Source: Caulobacter sp. UNC279MFTsu5.1
GTDB taxonomy: Bacteria > Pseudomonadota > Alphaproteobacteria > Caulobacterales > Caulobacteraceae
NCBI RefSeq assembly: GCF_900114015.1
Contig: NZ_FORN01000004.1
Location: 124,001-188,000, forward strand
Reading direction: 5' to 3'
DNA length: 64,000 bases
The notes beneath the pieces are model-generated. The model was not told where the DNA came from. It saw only the letters and a list, made by a program, of their open reading frames with translations, and did no database searches. Shown here one piece after another: positions 53,733 to 62,811 of this stretch (within the stretch, counting starts at the first letter, position 1; each line of letters opens with the position of its first letter). A program made the position numbers and the translations under genes.

Positions 53733-55586
53733 CTAGGCCGCCTCCACCCCGAACTGCAGGCGCGCCAGCTTGGCGTAGAGCCCGCCCTGGGCCGACAGTT
53801 CGGCGTGGGTGCCCTGCTCCACGACCCGGCCGTCCTCCATGACCACGATGCGGTCGGCCTTGAGCACGGTGGCCAGGCGGTGGGCGATGACCAGGGTCGT
53901 GCGGTCGCTCATGGCGTCGTGCAGCGCCTTCTGGACCAGGCGTTCGTTCTCGGCGTCCAGGGCGCTGGTGGCCTCGTCCAGCAGCAGGATCGGCGCCTCG
54001 CGCACCAGGGCGCGGGCGATGGCCAGGCGTTGGCGCTGGCCGCCCGACAGGGTCTTGGCCCGCTCGCCGACCGGGGTGTCGAAGCCCTGCGGCAGGGCGT
54101 TGATGAAGGTCGTGGCCTGGGCGGCGTCGGCGGCGGCGCGGGCCTGGGCCTCGCTGGCGTCCTCGCGGCCGAAGCGGATGTTGTCCAGGGCCGAGCCCGA
54201 GAACAGCGGGCTGTCCTGGGCCACCAGGGCCATGCGATCGCGCACCTCGGCCGGGTCGGCTTCGCGCAGGTCGACGCCGTCCAGCCGCACCACGCCAGCC
54301 TGCGGGTCGTAGAAGCGCAGCAGCAGGCGCAACACCGTGCTCTTGCCCGCCCCCGACGGCCCCACCAGGGCCACGGTCTCCCCCGGCTTCACGACGAGGT
54401 CGAAGCCCTTCAGGGCCGGCAGGTCCGGGCGGCCGGGATAGGCGAAGGTCACGCCCTCGAAGGCGATGGCGCCCCGAGCCGGGACGGGCAGCGTCCGGGG
54501 CTTCTCCGGCGCGGCGATGCTGGGGTCGGAATTGAGCAGTTCGGAGATCCGCTCCATGGCCCCCGCGGCCTTCTGGACATCGCCCCAGACCTCGCCCAGC
54601 GAACCGACCGAACCGGCGGCCATCACCGCCAGCATGGCGAACTGGGCCAGGGTGCCGCCGGTCATCTCGCCCTTCAGCACCAGGTGCGCGCCGACCCACA
54701 ACAGCAGGATGATGCCGCCGAACGCCAGGCTCATGATCACCGCCGTCAGGCCGGCCCGGGCGTTGATCCGGCGGACCGAGGCCCCGTAGGCCGCCTCGAC
54801 GGCGCCGCCGAACCGGGTTCCGGCCGTGGCCTCCCGCCCGAAGGCCTGGACGGTGTCCAGCGCGTCCAGGCTCTCGCCGGCATAGCCGACCGCGTCGGCG
54901 AACCTGTCCTGGGCGGTAACCGACAGCTTGCGCACGCGCCGGCCCAGCAGGAACATCGGCGCCAGCACCACCGGCACCATCAGGACGATGAAGCCCGCCA
55001 GCTTGGGGCTGACCACCGCCATGTAGCTGAGGCCGCCGATCAGGCTGAGGCTGTTGCGCAGGGCGATCGAGACGCTGGCCCCGACCAGCTGTTCGACGAT
55101 GGTGATGTCGGTGGTCATCCGCGACAGCACCTCGCCCGTGCGGGTCTTCAGGAAGAAGGCCGGATCCAGGGTCAGGACGTGGTCGTAGATGGCCCGGCGC
55201 AGGTCGGCGACCACGCGCTCGCCCAGGCGGGTGACGAACAGGAAGCGCAGGGCCGTGGCCGCGGCCAGCACCAGGGCCACGGCGCCCATCATCAGGAAGG
55301 CGCTGTCGACCACGTGCCCGGCGCCCTTGGCGAAGCCCTTGTCGACCACGCCCTTGAAGGTGGCGGTCAGGCCCAGGGTCGCGGCCGTGGAGAACAGCAG
55401 GAAGAACCCGGCCAGCAGGGCGTAGATCTTGTGGCGCGCCACGAACGGCAGCAGGTGGGCCAGCGGACGGACGTCCTTGCGGCGGGGACGGCGATTGGCC
55501 GCCTCGGCCAGGCTCTGCACCAGCTCCGCGCCCGCGCTCGGCCTGCCTTCGGCCGAAATCTCGCCCGCGTTCACGTCGCTCATCAA
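53733..55586 (-). CDS. MsbA-like ABC exporter
   Basis: A 617-residue half-size ABC exporter: six membrane helices in the N-terminal 350 residues, then an ATPase domain with Walker [22 protein letters not shown], signature [18 protein letters not shown], and Walker [17 protein letters not shown]. The type exports lipids, peptides or drugs as a homodimer. The start [16 protein letters not shown] at 55586 uses the first of two adjacent ATGs. It is divergent from rpmE. Confidence 0.9.
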   Translation of the reverse strand: MMSDVNAGEISAEGRPSAGAELVQSLAEAANRRPRRKDVRPLAHLLPFVARHKIYALLAGFFLLFSTAATLGLTATFKGVVDKGFAKGAGHVVDSAFLMMGAVALVLAAATALRFLFVTRLGERVVADLRRAIYDHVLTLDPAFFLKTRTGEVLSRMTTDITIVEQLVGASVSIALRNSLSLIGGLSYMAVVSPKLAGFIVLMVPVVLAPMFLLGRRVRKLSVTAQDRFADAVGYAGESLDALDTVQAFGREATAGTRFGGAVEAAYGASVRRINARAGLTAVIMSLAFGGIILLLWVGAHLVLKGEMTGGTLAQFAMLAVMAAGSVGSLGEVWGDVQKAAGAMERISELLNSDPSIAAPEKPRTLPVPARGAIAFEGVTFAYPGRPDLPALKGFDLVVKPGETVALVGPSGAGKSTVLRLLLRFYDPQAGVVRLDGVDLREADPAEVRDRMALVAQDSPLFSGSALDNIRFGREDASEAQARAAADAAQATTFINALPQGFDTPVGERAKTLSGGQRQRLAIARALVREAPILLLDEATSALDAENERLVQKALHDAMSDRTTLVIAHRLATVLKADRIVVMEDGRVVEQGTHAELSAQGGLYAKLARLQFGVEAA

Positions 55587-55593
55587 CTGTCCC

Positions 55594-55622
55594 TTGCCAA
55601 ATTCGCGCGCTTTCTTTATAGC
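55594..55622 (+). promoter_or_regulatory. Likely housekeeping promoter of rpmE
   Basis: TTGCCA at 55594-55599 and TTATAG at 55616-55621 with a 16-bp spacer, in the gap before rpmE. Sigma-73-type promoters of this group have similar elements. Confidence 0.45.
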
Positions 55623-55700
55623 CGCGCGTCTCCGAGAGCCACCCGCAAGGTTTGGCGCCCGCCCACATTACACGCCGCCTCAAGTCGGTTGGATCGCCCG

Positions 55701-55928
55701 ATGAAACAAGACATTCACCCCGACTATCACTTCATCACCGTCACCCTGACCGACGGTTCGTCCTATCAGACCCGTTCGACCTACGGGAAAGAAGGCGCGA
55801 CCCTGGCGCTGGACATCGATCCGCGCGTGCACCCGGCCTGGACCGGCGGCAACGCCCAGATGATGGACCGCGGCGGCCGCGTCTCGCGCTTCAACGCCAA
55901 GTTCGCGGGCTTCACCGCCAAGAAGTAA
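55701..55928 (+). CDS. rpmE: 50S ribosomal protein L31
   Basis: A 75-residue L31. It starts [29 protein letters not shown] and ends [32 protein letters not shown], the standard fold. It has no cysteine, so it is the zinc-free form usual in alphaproteobacteria. A terminator follows 31 bp after the stop. Confidence 0.95.
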   Translation: MKQDIHPDYHFITVTLTDGSSYQTRSTYGKEGATLALDIDPRVHPAWTGGNAQMMDRGGRVSRFNAKFAGFTAKK

Positions 55929-55959
55929 GCGTTCCACGCTTCTCGCCGTAAGGGCGACG

Positions 55960-55992
55960 AAAGGCCGGTTCCGCGTCGCGGGCCGGCCTTTT
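55960..55992 (+). terminator. Rho-independent terminator of rpmE
   Basis: AAGGCCGG (55961-55968) pairs with CCGGCCTT (55983-55990) with a 14-bp loop, ending in TTTT. Confidence 0.85.
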
Positions 55993-56024
55993 CCGTTTCT
56001 GGTCATGGCACGAGCGCATGCCAG

Positions 56025-56212
56025 AACCCTCTCCCCCGGGAGTGGGCGGGGCCCGCGCCGAAGGCGTGGGAGGGAGAGGGTTTACGCCCTCGCCGACTTG
56101 TAAGAATTCCGATGCGGGACAGGTGCGACGCCGTCGGCGCCTTAAGCCCTCTCCCTCCCATCGCTACGGGACAGGTCCTTCCCTCTCCCACGGGAGAGGG
56201 TCTCAAAAAGCG
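56025..56212 (+). repeat. Palindromic repeat block between rpmE and rcdA
   Basis: Several related hairpin-forming stretches: CCCTCTCCCCCGGGAGTGGG, GTGGGAGGGAGAGGG, and two later CCCTCTCCC stretches near 56145 and 56182, the last ending GGGAGAGGG. The block fills the 285-bp gap between two convergent genes. No gene was seen in it. Confidence 0.6.
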
Positions 56213-56213
56213 A

Positions 56214-56723
56214 TCAAGCCGCCCCGAACGCCGCGCTCAGGCGGTCGAACTGGGCCTGCACCGGACGGGGGGCTTCTTCGTCGGCGGCGGCTTCGAGGTA
56301 CATGCGCTTGTCCAGGTGGCGGACGCGGTCATAGAGCCGCTCGGAGCGCTGCAGCAGGTTGACGAGGCCGAAGGGCAGGTCCTCGACCGGGGCGGACTCG
56401 CCGGCCTCCAGGCCCAGGCGGTAGTTCTCGGCGCAGGCGTCCTGCGCGGCCATCTCGCCTTCCTTGACCGCCCGCTGGACCAGCAGCCACGAGGCCACCT
56501 GCATCAGGCGCGTGGTCAAGCGCATGCTTTCGCTGGCGTAGGCCAGGGCCGCGTTGCGCGAGAGGATCTTGCTGTCGTGGCGCCCGGCCCCGTCGAGATA
56601 GGCGGCGGTCTCCTCGACCAGCGTCATGCCCTCCTCGAACGTCCGGTCGAAGAGCTCGGAGCGAGCGAAGTCCTGGATCACGCCAGCACGCCAGGGGGCC
56701 GCGGCCACGTTCAACTCGGTCAT
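56214..56723 (-). CDS. rcdA: RcdA, regulator of CtrA degradation
   Basis: A 169-residue member of the DUF1465/RcdA family. In Caulobacter crescentus RcdA is an adaptor that brings CtrA and other substrates to ClpXP with CpdR and PopA at the swarmer-to-stalked transition. It contains ELFDRTFEEGMTLVEETAAYLDG and RLTTRLMQVASWLLVQRAVKEGEM, a three-helix bundle pattern, and ends in a poorly conserved tail. It is next to a DUF1192 gene and the quinone oxidoreductase gene, an arrangement I expect in Caulobacter. The 174-bp gap upstream holds no clear CtrA box. Confidence 0.92.
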   Translation of the reverse strand: MTELNVAAAPWRAGVIQDFARSELFDRTFEEGMTLVEETAAYLDGAGRHDSKILSRNAALAYASESMRLTTRLMQVASWLLVQRAVKEGEMAAQDACAENYRLGLEAGESAPVEDLPFGLVNLLQRSERLYDRVRHLDKRMYLEAAADEEAPRPVQAQFDRLSAAFGAA

Positions 56724-56897
56724 AGCTACTCAATGCCCCTTCGAAAGGCCGCGGGATGGTCCCGCCGGACAGGAGGACTGCAACCCCCGTGCCAGACAGG
56801 ATCGTCCCGTTTCGCGACCGCCCCGCCCCAAGATCCGATTCAAGCTCATATCCGAGTCAGGCGGGTCCGAGAGTCCGCCTGTAGCGTAAACCGATCG

Positions 56898-57104
56898 TTA
56901 GTCCAGGCGACCAAACAGCGCATTGGCCGCGTCGCGCCCCGCCTTCTTCTTGCTCAGTTGCGCGCGGGTGCGGGCGATTTCCGCTTCCAGCGCCTCGATC
57001 CGCTCTTCCAGTTCCGCCACGCCATAGGTGTCCAGGTCCTCGTGCGTCGTGGCGTTGAGCGCATCGCCACGGAAGGCGCGCGGCTCGACCGGTTCTTCGA
57101 TCAT
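56898..57104 (-). CDS. DUF1192 family protein
   Basis: A 68-residue coiled-coil protein of the DUF1192 family. A helical C-terminus ELEERIEALEAEIARTRAQLSKKKAGRDAANALFGRLD follows a short acidic N-terminus MIEEPVEPRAFRGDALNA. The start at 57104 fits the family; an in-frame ATG at 57173 gives an unlikely N-terminus. It is upstream of rcdA on the same strand (174 bp) and divergent from the oxidoreductase gene. Function unknown. Confidence 0.88.
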   Translation of the reverse strand: MIEEPVEPRAFRGDALNATTHEDLDTYGVAELEERIEALEAEIARTRAQLSKKKAGRDAANALFGRLD

Positions 57105-57193
57105 CGGATCGGTCTCCCTTTGCTCGACCCCTTTTCGATCTGACATCTGACGCCTACCAAGGGCGCGACGCAAGCCTCACGGGATGCTCCACC

Positions 57194-58168
57194 ATGTCCG
57201 AGACCATGACCGCCATCGCCATCGAAGGCGGCAAGGGGGCGGCCGACGCCCTCCGTCCGGAGACCGTGGCGCGTCCGCAACCCGGTCCGGGCCAGATCCT
57301 GATCCGCGTGCGGGCGGCCGGGGTGAACCGTCCGGACCTGTTGCAGCGCTTGGGTTTCTACCCGCCGCCGCCCGGCGCCCCGGCCACCCTGGGCCTGGAG
57401 GTCGCCGGCGAGGTCGTGAGCGAGTCGGGAAGGTGGCAAGTCGGCGACAAGGTCTGCGCCCTGCTGGGCGGCGGCGGCTACGTGCAATACGCCGTGGTCG
57501 ACGCCCGCCACGCCCTGCCGATCCCCGAAGGACTCGACTTCGCCCACGCCGCCGCCCTGCCCGAGACGGTCTTCACCGTGTTCGCCAACGTGTTCGAACA
57601 TGGCGCGCTCAAGGTTGGCGAGACGCTGCTGATTCATGGCGGCACGTCCGGTATCGGGACAACGGCGATCGCCATGGCCAAGGCGCATGGCGCGCGGGTG
57701 ATCGCCACGGGCCGCGGCGCGGACAAGAAGGCCCAGGCCCTGGCCCTGGGCGCCGACATCGCCGTCGACGCCAAGGCCGAGGACTTCGCCGAGGTCGCCA
57801 AGGCGGCCGGCGGGGTCGACGTGGTGCTGGACATGGTCGGGGCCAGCTATTTCGACCGCAATCTCGACGCCCTGAACACCGGCGGCCGCATCGTCTACAT
57901 CGCCGCCCTGGCCGGGCCGGTGCTGGAGGTTCCGGTGATGAAGATCATGCAGAAGCGCGCCGTGATCACCGGCTCGACCCTGCGCCCGCGCTCGGCCGAC
58001 GAGAAGGCCCGCCTGGCCGCCGAGATCGAGCGCGTCGTCTGGCCGTGGATCGCCGCCGGCAAGCTCAAGCCGGTGATCGACGCCACCTTCCCCCTGGAAG
58101 AGGCCGCGGCCGCCCATGCCCACCTCGAGGCCGGCGAGCATGTGGGCAAGGTGGTGCTGCTGGCATGA
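57194..58168 (+). CDS. NAD(P)H quinone oxidoreductase (zeta-crystallin/PIG3 type)
   Basis: A 324-residue medium-chain reductase with no catalytic zinc. The N-terminal GroES-like domain contains GVNRPDLLQRLGFYPPPPGAP and LGLEVAGEVV; the nucleotide motif is IHGGTSGIGTTAIAMAKAHGARVI. It reduces quinones or other electrophiles with NADPH. It overlaps the downstream fusion gene by 4 bp (ATGA), so the two are translated together. Confidence 0.9.
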   Translation: MSETMTAIAIEGGKGAADALRPETVARPQPGPGQILIRVRAAGVNRPDLLQRLGFYPPPPGAPATLGLEVAGEVVSESGRWQVGDKVCALLGGGGYVQYAVVDARHALPIPEGLDFAHAAALPETVFTVFANVFEHGALKVGETLLIHGGTSGIGTTAIAMAKAHGARVIATGRGADKKAQALALGADIAVDAKAEDFAEVAKAAGGVDVVLDMVGASYFDRNLDALNTGGRIVYIAALAGPVLEVPVMKIMQKRAVITGSTLRPRSADEKARLAAEIERVVWPWIAAGKLKPVIDATFPLEEAAAAHAHLEAGEHVGKVVLLA

Positions 58169-59313
58169 GCGACACCGCCGCCGACAAGATCGCCGCGCGC
58201 CCGCCTGGCCTCCGGGTGGGCGAACCCGCCCCATGGTTCGTGGCGCGCTCGACCGCCAATCCCCGGTTCACCTTCCACACGGCCGCCGGACGCTACGTCG
58301 TGCTGGGCTTCGTCGGCTCGTCCCAGCATCCGCTGGCGGCCGCGGCCCTGGCCGAAGTCGCCGCCCGCCGGGCGCTGTTCGACGACGTGAAGGCCTCGTT
58401 CTTCGGCGTCAGCATCGACCCGGCCGACGAAGCCCAAGGCCGGGTCGCCGAAAGCCTGCCCGGTTTGCGCTGGTTCTGGGACGGCGATCTGGCGGTCAGT
58501 CGACTTTACGGCGCCGCCGCGGCCGAACCCGTCGCTCCGGAGGGCGTGGCCTATCGCCCGTTCTGGCTGGTCCTGGATCCTCAGCTGCGTTGCGTGTTCA
58601 CCGCGCCGCTTGCCGAGACCGGCGCGGTGCTGGACTTCGTCGCCGCCGCGCCCGCCCCCGCTGACCACGCCGGCGCCCCTCTGCACGCGCCCGTGCTGAT
58701 CCTGCCCCGGGTCTTCGAGCCCGAGCTCTGCCGCCGGCTGATCGCGGTCTACGAGGCCGCCGGCGGCCACGCGTCTGGCTTCATGCGCGACGTAGACGGC
58801 AAGACGCGGCTGATCGTCGATCCGACGCACAAGCGACGCAGCGATCACGATCTGGTTGATCCGGGCCTGCGCGCCGCCGCGGCCGCCCGCATCCACGACC
58901 GGCTGATTCCCGAGGTGGCCAAGGCTTTCCAGTTCAAGGCCACCCGCATGGAGCGCTACCTGGTCGGCTGCTACGGCGCGGCCGAGGGCGGCCACTTCCG
59001 GCCCCATCGCGACAACACCACCGCCGGCACCGCGCACCGGCGGTTCGCCGTGACCATCAACCTGAACGCCGAGGACTACGAGGGCGGCGACCTGTCCTTC
59101 CCGGAGTTCGGCCCGCGTCGCTATCGCGCGCCGACCGGCGGCGCGGTGGTGTTCTCCTGCTCGCTGCTGCACATGGTCGACCCCATCCTGGCCGGACGCC
59201 GCTTCGCCTTCCTGCCCTTCCTCTACGACGAGGTCGCGGCGCGCGAGCGCGAGGCCCGCAACGCCGAACTGGGGGAAGAGCTGGCGCCGTACGTGGCAGG
59301 GCGGACGGCGTGA
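58165..59313 (+). CDS. Redoxin-like domain fused to a 2-oxoglutarate/Fe(II) oxygenase
   Basis: A 382-residue fusion. Residues 15-160 resemble peroxiredoxin/redoxin (GEPAPWFVARSTANPRFTFHTAAGRYVVLGFVGSSQHPLAAAALAEV) but the position of the peroxidatic Cys carries Ser-Gln-His, so the domain is probably not catalytic. Residues 175-370 form a dioxygenase: iron ligands H and D in HFRPHRDNTT, a distal His in SLLHMVDPI, and the 2-oxoglutarate Arg in RRFAFLPF. The substrate is unknown; prolyl-hydroxylase-like proteins are the nearest. It is translationally coupled with the quinone oxidoreductase gene. Confidence 0.85.
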   Translation: MSDTAADKIAARPPGLRVGEPAPWFVARSTANPRFTFHTAAGRYVVLGFVGSSQHPLAAAALAEVAARRALFDDVKASFFGVSIDPADEAQGRVAESLPGLRWFWDGDLAVSRLYGAAAAEPVAPEGVAYRPFWLVLDPQLRCVFTAPLAETGAVLDFVAAAPAPADHAGAPLHAPVLILPRVFEPELCRRLIAVYEAAGGHASGFMRDVDGKTRLIVDPTHKRRSDHDLVDPGLRAAAAARIHDRLIPEVAKAFQFKATRMERYLVGCYGAAEGGHFRPHRDNTTAGTAHRRFAVTINLNAEDYEGGDLSFPEFGPRRYRAPTGGAVVFSCSLLHMVDPILAGRRFAFLPFLYDEVAAREREARNAELGEELAPYVAGRTA

Positions 59314-59343
59314 ACCGGCCAGGACGGCCGGCGTTCCTTCCCC

Positions 59344-60069
59344 ATGCCCCATCGCCCACGCATCGGTTGCTCAGGCTGGACCTATGACGACTGGAAAGGG
59401 CCGTTCTATCCTGAAACGGTGAAGCTGAAGGACCGGCTGGCCTACTATGCCAGCCGCTTCGACACGACCGAGATCAACGGCAGCTTCTACCGCCTGCCTA
59501 CCGAGAAGGCGGTCTCCGCCTGGGTCGACCAGGTCCCCGACGGCTTCCGTTTCGCCTGGAAGGTTTCGCGCTACATCACCCACAACAAGAAGCTCAAGGA
59601 CTGCCAGGACAGCGTCGACCTGGTGTTCGGCCGGATGAAGCCGTTGGGCGACAAGCGCGGCCCGGCCCTGGTGCAACTGCCGCCGATGTTGCACCGCGAC
59701 GACGAACGGCTGAAGCGCTTCCTGGGCTGGTTGCCGAACGGCCAGCATGTCGTCGTCGAGTTCCGCCACGCCAGCTGGTACGACGAAGCCGTCTACGCGA
59801 TCCTGCGCGACCATGGCGTCGCCTTCTGCGTCTCCGACCACCACGACGCCCCCTCGCCCTGGCTGGCCACCGCCGACTTCGCCTATGTGCGCGGTCACGG
59901 ACCGGGCGGCCGCTATCACGGACGCTATTCCGACGCCGAGCTGAAGGCCTGGGCCGAGCAGCTCGCGGCCTGGCGCGCCGACGGCCTGGAGACCTTCAGC
60001 TACTTCGACAACGACGTGAAGAGCGCCGCGCCCCAGGACGCCGACAAGCTGATCGCGCTCTCAAAGTGA
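59344..60069 (+). CDS. DUF72 family protein
   Basis: A 241-residue TIM-barrel protein of the DUF72 family (YecE-like), function unknown. It opens RIGCSGWTYDDWKGPFYPE and has FDTTEINGSFYRLPTEKAVSAW, FAWKVSRYITHNKKLKD, and YFDNDVKSAAPQDADKLIAL. All conserved pieces of the family are present and the length is normal. It lies 30 bp after the redoxin/oxygenase gene, so one transcript is likely. Confidence 0.92.
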   Translation: MPHRPRIGCSGWTYDDWKGPFYPETVKLKDRLAYYASRFDTTEINGSFYRLPTEKAVSAWVDQVPDGFRFAWKVSRYITHNKKLKDCQDSVDLVFGRMKPLGDKRGPALVQLPPMLHRDDERLKRFLGWLPNGQHVVVEFRHASWYDEAVYAILRDHGVAFCVSDHHDAPSPWLATADFAYVRGHGPGGRYHGRYSDAELKAWAEQLAAWRADGLETFSYFDNDVKSAAPQDADKLIALSK

Positions 60070-60105
60070 TCGCGACAGGCGGGCCGCACCGGCCTAAGCT
60101 GAAGC

Positions 60106-60429
60106 ATGACCTGGATCGACGGCCTGGCCATTCTGACTTTCGCATTGTGCGCCATGGGCGTCTGGATGCGGTCCATCGTGACCCAGCCGTCTTTCTTGCG
60201 TGAGTGGTTGGTATGGGGCGTGTTCACATCCGCCGCGATGGGAGCCAGCCTTTATCGGATCGAAGTCGAACCCCTCCAGGCCCTTGGAGGCGGCTTGTTC
60301 TTTGGCTTCTTCATCACTGGCATGGGACTACTTCGCTACCATTCATTTCCGTGGAGCGCGGAGCGAGCAGACGATGAAACCTATCGGCGCGCGTCACGTG
60401 ATCTGGACTCGGCGCGACACGGCGATTGA
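60106..60429 (+). CDS. Unknown three-helix membrane protein (107 aa)
   Basis: A 107-residue protein with about three hydrophobic segments: LAILTFALCAMGVWM (near 6-22), LVWGVFTSAAMGASLY (near 35-52) and GGGLFFGFFITGMGLL (near 60-76), and a charged C-terminus with arginines and aspartates. No family recognised. It begins 36 bp after the DUF72 gene. GC content is somewhat lower than its neighbours. Confidence 0.7.
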   Translation: MTWIDGLAILTFALCAMGVWMRSIVTQPSFLREWLVWGVFTSAAMGASLYRIEVEPLQALGGGLFFGFFITGMGLLRYHSFPWSAERADDETYRRASRDLDSARHGD

Positions 60430-60523
60430 TCCCCGTTCCCTTTCCCGCAGAACCGCATTATAGCTCCAGGCTGAACATCCCGCCCGGCCGCAAGGTCGGG
60501 CGCCGTCATTTCTGGAGGACCGC

Positions 60524-61243
60524 ATGTCCGACATCCTGATGCCCAAGGCGACGGCCGTCTGGCTCGTGGACAACACGTCGCTTAGCTTTGAACAGATCGC
60601 CGACTTCTGCGGCCTTCACCCCCTGGAAGTCCGCGGCATCGCCGACGGCGAGGTAGCGCGCGACATCCGCGGCGCCGACCCGATCGGCAACGGCCAGCTG
60701 ACCCGCGAGGAGTTGGACCGCGCCCAGGCCAATCCGGACTACCGGATGAAGGCCCAGGTCAGCCGCCACGCCGAACTGCTGAAGCCGCAGAAGAAAGCCC
60801 CGCGCTACACCCCGGTGTCGCGTCGCCAGGACCGTCCGGACGCCATCGCCTGGTTCCTGCGCCACCACCCCGAGGTGACCGATGCGCAGATCTCCAAGCT
60901 GCTGGGCACCACAAAGTCGACCATCGAGCAGGTTCGCGCCCGCACGCACTGGAACGCGGCCAACATCAAGCCGGTCGATCCGGTGACCCTGGGCCTGGTC
61001 GGCCAGCTGGAGCTGGACGCCCTGGTCAAGAAGGCCGCCGAGAAGAAGGCCAAGGACGACCTGAAGAAGGGCATCCTGCCGGAAGACCCGACCCTGCGTC
61101 CGGCCTCGGAAACCAGCGCCCTGCCGGAGGACCACGAGGACGAAGAGGCCGCCATCCGCGCATCGCGCATCGAGCCCAAGGCCGAGGACGTGTTCGGCAA
61201 GTCGACCTACGTGGCCGACGACGAAGAGGACGACGAGGACTGA
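60524..61243 (+). CDS. trcR: DUF1013/TrcR-family cell-cycle transcriptional regulator
   Basis: A 239-residue DUF1013 protein; the family carries the name cell cycle transcriptional regulator TrcR in annotation and, as I recall, its Caulobacter member associates with RNA polymerase. It begins MSDILMPKATAVWLVDNTSLSFEQIADFCGLHPLEVRGIADGEVARDI, the family signature, followed by a helix-turn-helix-like DAIAWFLRHHPEVTDAQISKLLGTTKSTIEQVRARTHWN and a highly acidic end. GGAGG lies 5 bp before the ATG. A strong terminator follows. Confidence 0.9.
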   Translation: MSDILMPKATAVWLVDNTSLSFEQIADFCGLHPLEVRGIADGEVARDIRGADPIGNGQLTREELDRAQANPDYRMKAQVSRHAELLKPQKKAPRYTPVSRRQDRPDAIAWFLRHHPEVTDAQISKLLGTTKSTIEQVRARTHWNAANIKPVDPVTLGLVGQLELDALVKKAAEKKAKDDLKKGILPEDPTLRPASETSALPEDHEDEEAAIRASRIEPKAEDVFGKSTYVADDEEDDED

Positions 61244-61261
61244 TATCCTCGCAGCCAAGCA

Positions 61262-61300
61262 AAAGGCCCGCCCCGTGTGCACGGCGCGGGCCTTTCTGTT
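61262..61300 (+). terminator. Rho-independent terminator after trcR
   Basis: AAAGGCCCGC (61262-61271) pairs with GCGGGCCTTT (61286-61295) around CCCGTGTGCACGGC, then TCTGTTTT. It ends the trcR transcript. Confidence 0.85.
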
Positions 61301-61355
61301 TTCGGCCTCCTCTGGCGGCCACCGCCGTGTTCGACGCGGCGATGGCCAGAGGGGG

Positions 61356-61529
61356 CTAGTGAAGTCGCGCCCTAAGGCCTTCGATCTCCTCCTTGAGCCT
61401 GAGCTTCTGCCGCTTCAACTCCCTGAGCAGGGTGGTGTCACTGACGGGACGACGGGTCTCCTCCTGGATCGTGCGGTCGAGGCTCTCGTGACGGGACCCA
61501 AGCTCGCGGATACGGGATTCGATGGCCAT
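61356..61529 (-). CDS. DUF465/YdcH-family small protein
   Basis: A 57-residue protein of the DUF465 (YdcH) family: MAIESRIRELGSRHESLDRTIQEETRRPVSDTTLLRELKRQKLRLKEEIEGLRARLH, a helical hairpin. Function unknown. The start at 61529 was chosen over an ATG 39 bp upstream because the family starts like this. A second DUF465 gene lies at 62812 on the opposite strand. Confidence 0.88.
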   Translation of the reverse strand: MAIESRIRELGSRHESLDRTIQEETRRPVSDTTLLRELKRQKLRLKEEIEGLRARLH

Positions 61530-61658
61530 GGCTGTCGGCTCCTTGCTGGTGGAGCGGCAAGTCAACACCCGCTGTTCGAAGCTGTCAGATCACATATGAT
61601 TGCAATCGGCGGCGCTTGACCTGGCGCAGCTTGCTCCCAAGACGGACGAAAATTCACC

Positions 61659-62270
61659 ATGTCGGACCTGCTGGCCCCGCCCGAAAAACCTCGTCTGGTC
61701 GTCGGAATCTCAGGCGCGTCTGGGGTTGTCTACGGTCTGCGGGCGCTGGACGCCTGTCGCGAACTGGGGGTGGAAAGCCACCTGGTCCTGTCGAAATCGG
61801 CCGCCCTGACCCTGTCGCAGGAAACCGGATTTTCCGTCGCCCAGGTCAATGAGAAGGCGGACGTTGTCCATCGCGTGGGCGACATTGGGGCGGCGATCGC
61901 GTCGGGCTCATATCGCACATTGGGCATGATCATCGCCCCCTGCTCGGTGCGCACGATGAGCGAGGTCGCCACGGGGGTCACGGCCTCGCTGCTGACCCGC
62001 GCCGCCGATGTGACGCTGAAGGAGCGCCGGCCGCTGGTGCTGATGGTGCGCGAGACGCCCCTACACCTGGGCCACCTGCGCACCCTGACCAAGCTGGCCG
62101 AGATGGGCGCGGTGATCGCCCCGCCGCTTCCCGCGTTCTATGCCAGGCCGCAGTCGATCGCCGAGATGGTCGACCAGTCGGTGGGCCGCGCGCTCGACCT
62201 GTTCGGCCTGTCCTGGCGGCCGGTCAAGCGCTGGGGCGAGGACCTGGCGACGATCACCGGCGACGCCTGA
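61659..62270 (+). CDS. ubiX: Flavin prenyltransferase UbiX
   Basis: UbiX makes prenylated FMN for the UbiD decarboxylase in ubiquinone synthesis. A 203-residue flavoprotein with RLVVGISGASGVVYGLRALDA at the N-terminus, and GMIIAPCSVRTMSEVATGVTASLLTRAADVTLKERRPLVLMVRETPLH, the usual active site. No ubiD gene is in the window. It is 24 bp before the TIGR02444 gene. Confidence 0.95.
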   Translation: MSDLLAPPEKPRLVVGISGASGVVYGLRALDACRELGVESHLVLSKSAALTLSQETGFSVAQVNEKADVVHRVGDIGAAIASGSYRTLGMIIAPCSVRTMSEVATGVTASLLTRAADVTLKERRPLVLMVRETPLHLGHLRTLTKLAEMGAVIAPPLPAFYARPQSIAEMVDQSVGRALDLFGLSWRPVKRWGEDLATITGDA

Positions 62271-62294
62271 AAGAGGCTTGAGGGGTTAACGAAG

Positions 62295-62744
62295 ATGCGG
62301 CTTTGGCAGTGGGCCCTGGAGGTCTATGTGCGACCGTCTGTCGCAGGGGCGTGCCTGGCGCTGCAGGACGGGCACGGCCAGAACGTGCCCTATCTGCTGT
62401 GGGCCGCCTGGCGGGCCAGCGAGGGCCGCGCCGCCGACGCCAAGGCCGCCGCCCAGTTGGTCAAGCGCTGGGACGCCGAGGTCGGCTCGCCCCTGCGCGC
62501 CATCCGCCGCACGATCAAGCCGGCCTGGCCCGGGATCGACGACGGCGCGCGCGAGGATTTCCGCAACGCGGTCAAGGAGGTCGAGCTGCACGGCGAAAAG
62601 GTGCTGATGGAGAGCCTGGAGGCCCTCAGCGGCGAGCCGGGCCCGGCGCTGGACGTGTTCGACACGCTGCTGGAAGCGGCCCGGGCGTCCGGCGACCCGC
62701 CGCGCGAGACCGCCCTGCGCGCCCTTTCCGACGCGCTTTCGTGA
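62295..62744 (+). CDS. TIGR02444/DUF2390 family protein
   Basis: A 149-residue helical protein of the TIGR02444 family: MRLWQWALEVYVRPSVAGACLALQDGHGQNVPYLLWAAWRA, then RAIRRTIKPAWPGI. The LxLQDxxGxxVxxLL pattern is characteristic. The role is unknown, though the family is broad in proteobacteria. Likely expressed with ubiX. Confidence 0.9.
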   Translation: MRLWQWALEVYVRPSVAGACLALQDGHGQNVPYLLWAAWRASEGRAADAKAAAQLVKRWDAEVGSPLRAIRRTIKPAWPGIDDGAREDFRNAVKEVELHGEKVLMESLEALSGEPGPALDVFDTLLEAARASGDPPRETALRALSDALS

Positions 62745-62811
62745 GGCTCTTTACCGGCTGTCAGGCTTTGCTATCTATCACCGCCCTACTGGCCGGCATG
62801 GAGGAGCGTCC

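Noticed and set aside
53664..55928. 754-residue open frame on the plus strand opposite the MsbA-like exporter
   Set aside because: Antisense of a clear ABC exporter; only its last 75 residues are real, and these are rpmE with its own start at 55701.
56885..56903. Possible CtrA box (CTAAC-N5-GTTTAC type) upstream of rcdA
   Set aside because: Only half of the TTAA-N7-TTAA consensus matches, and it overlaps the DUF1192 stop; not strong enough to call.
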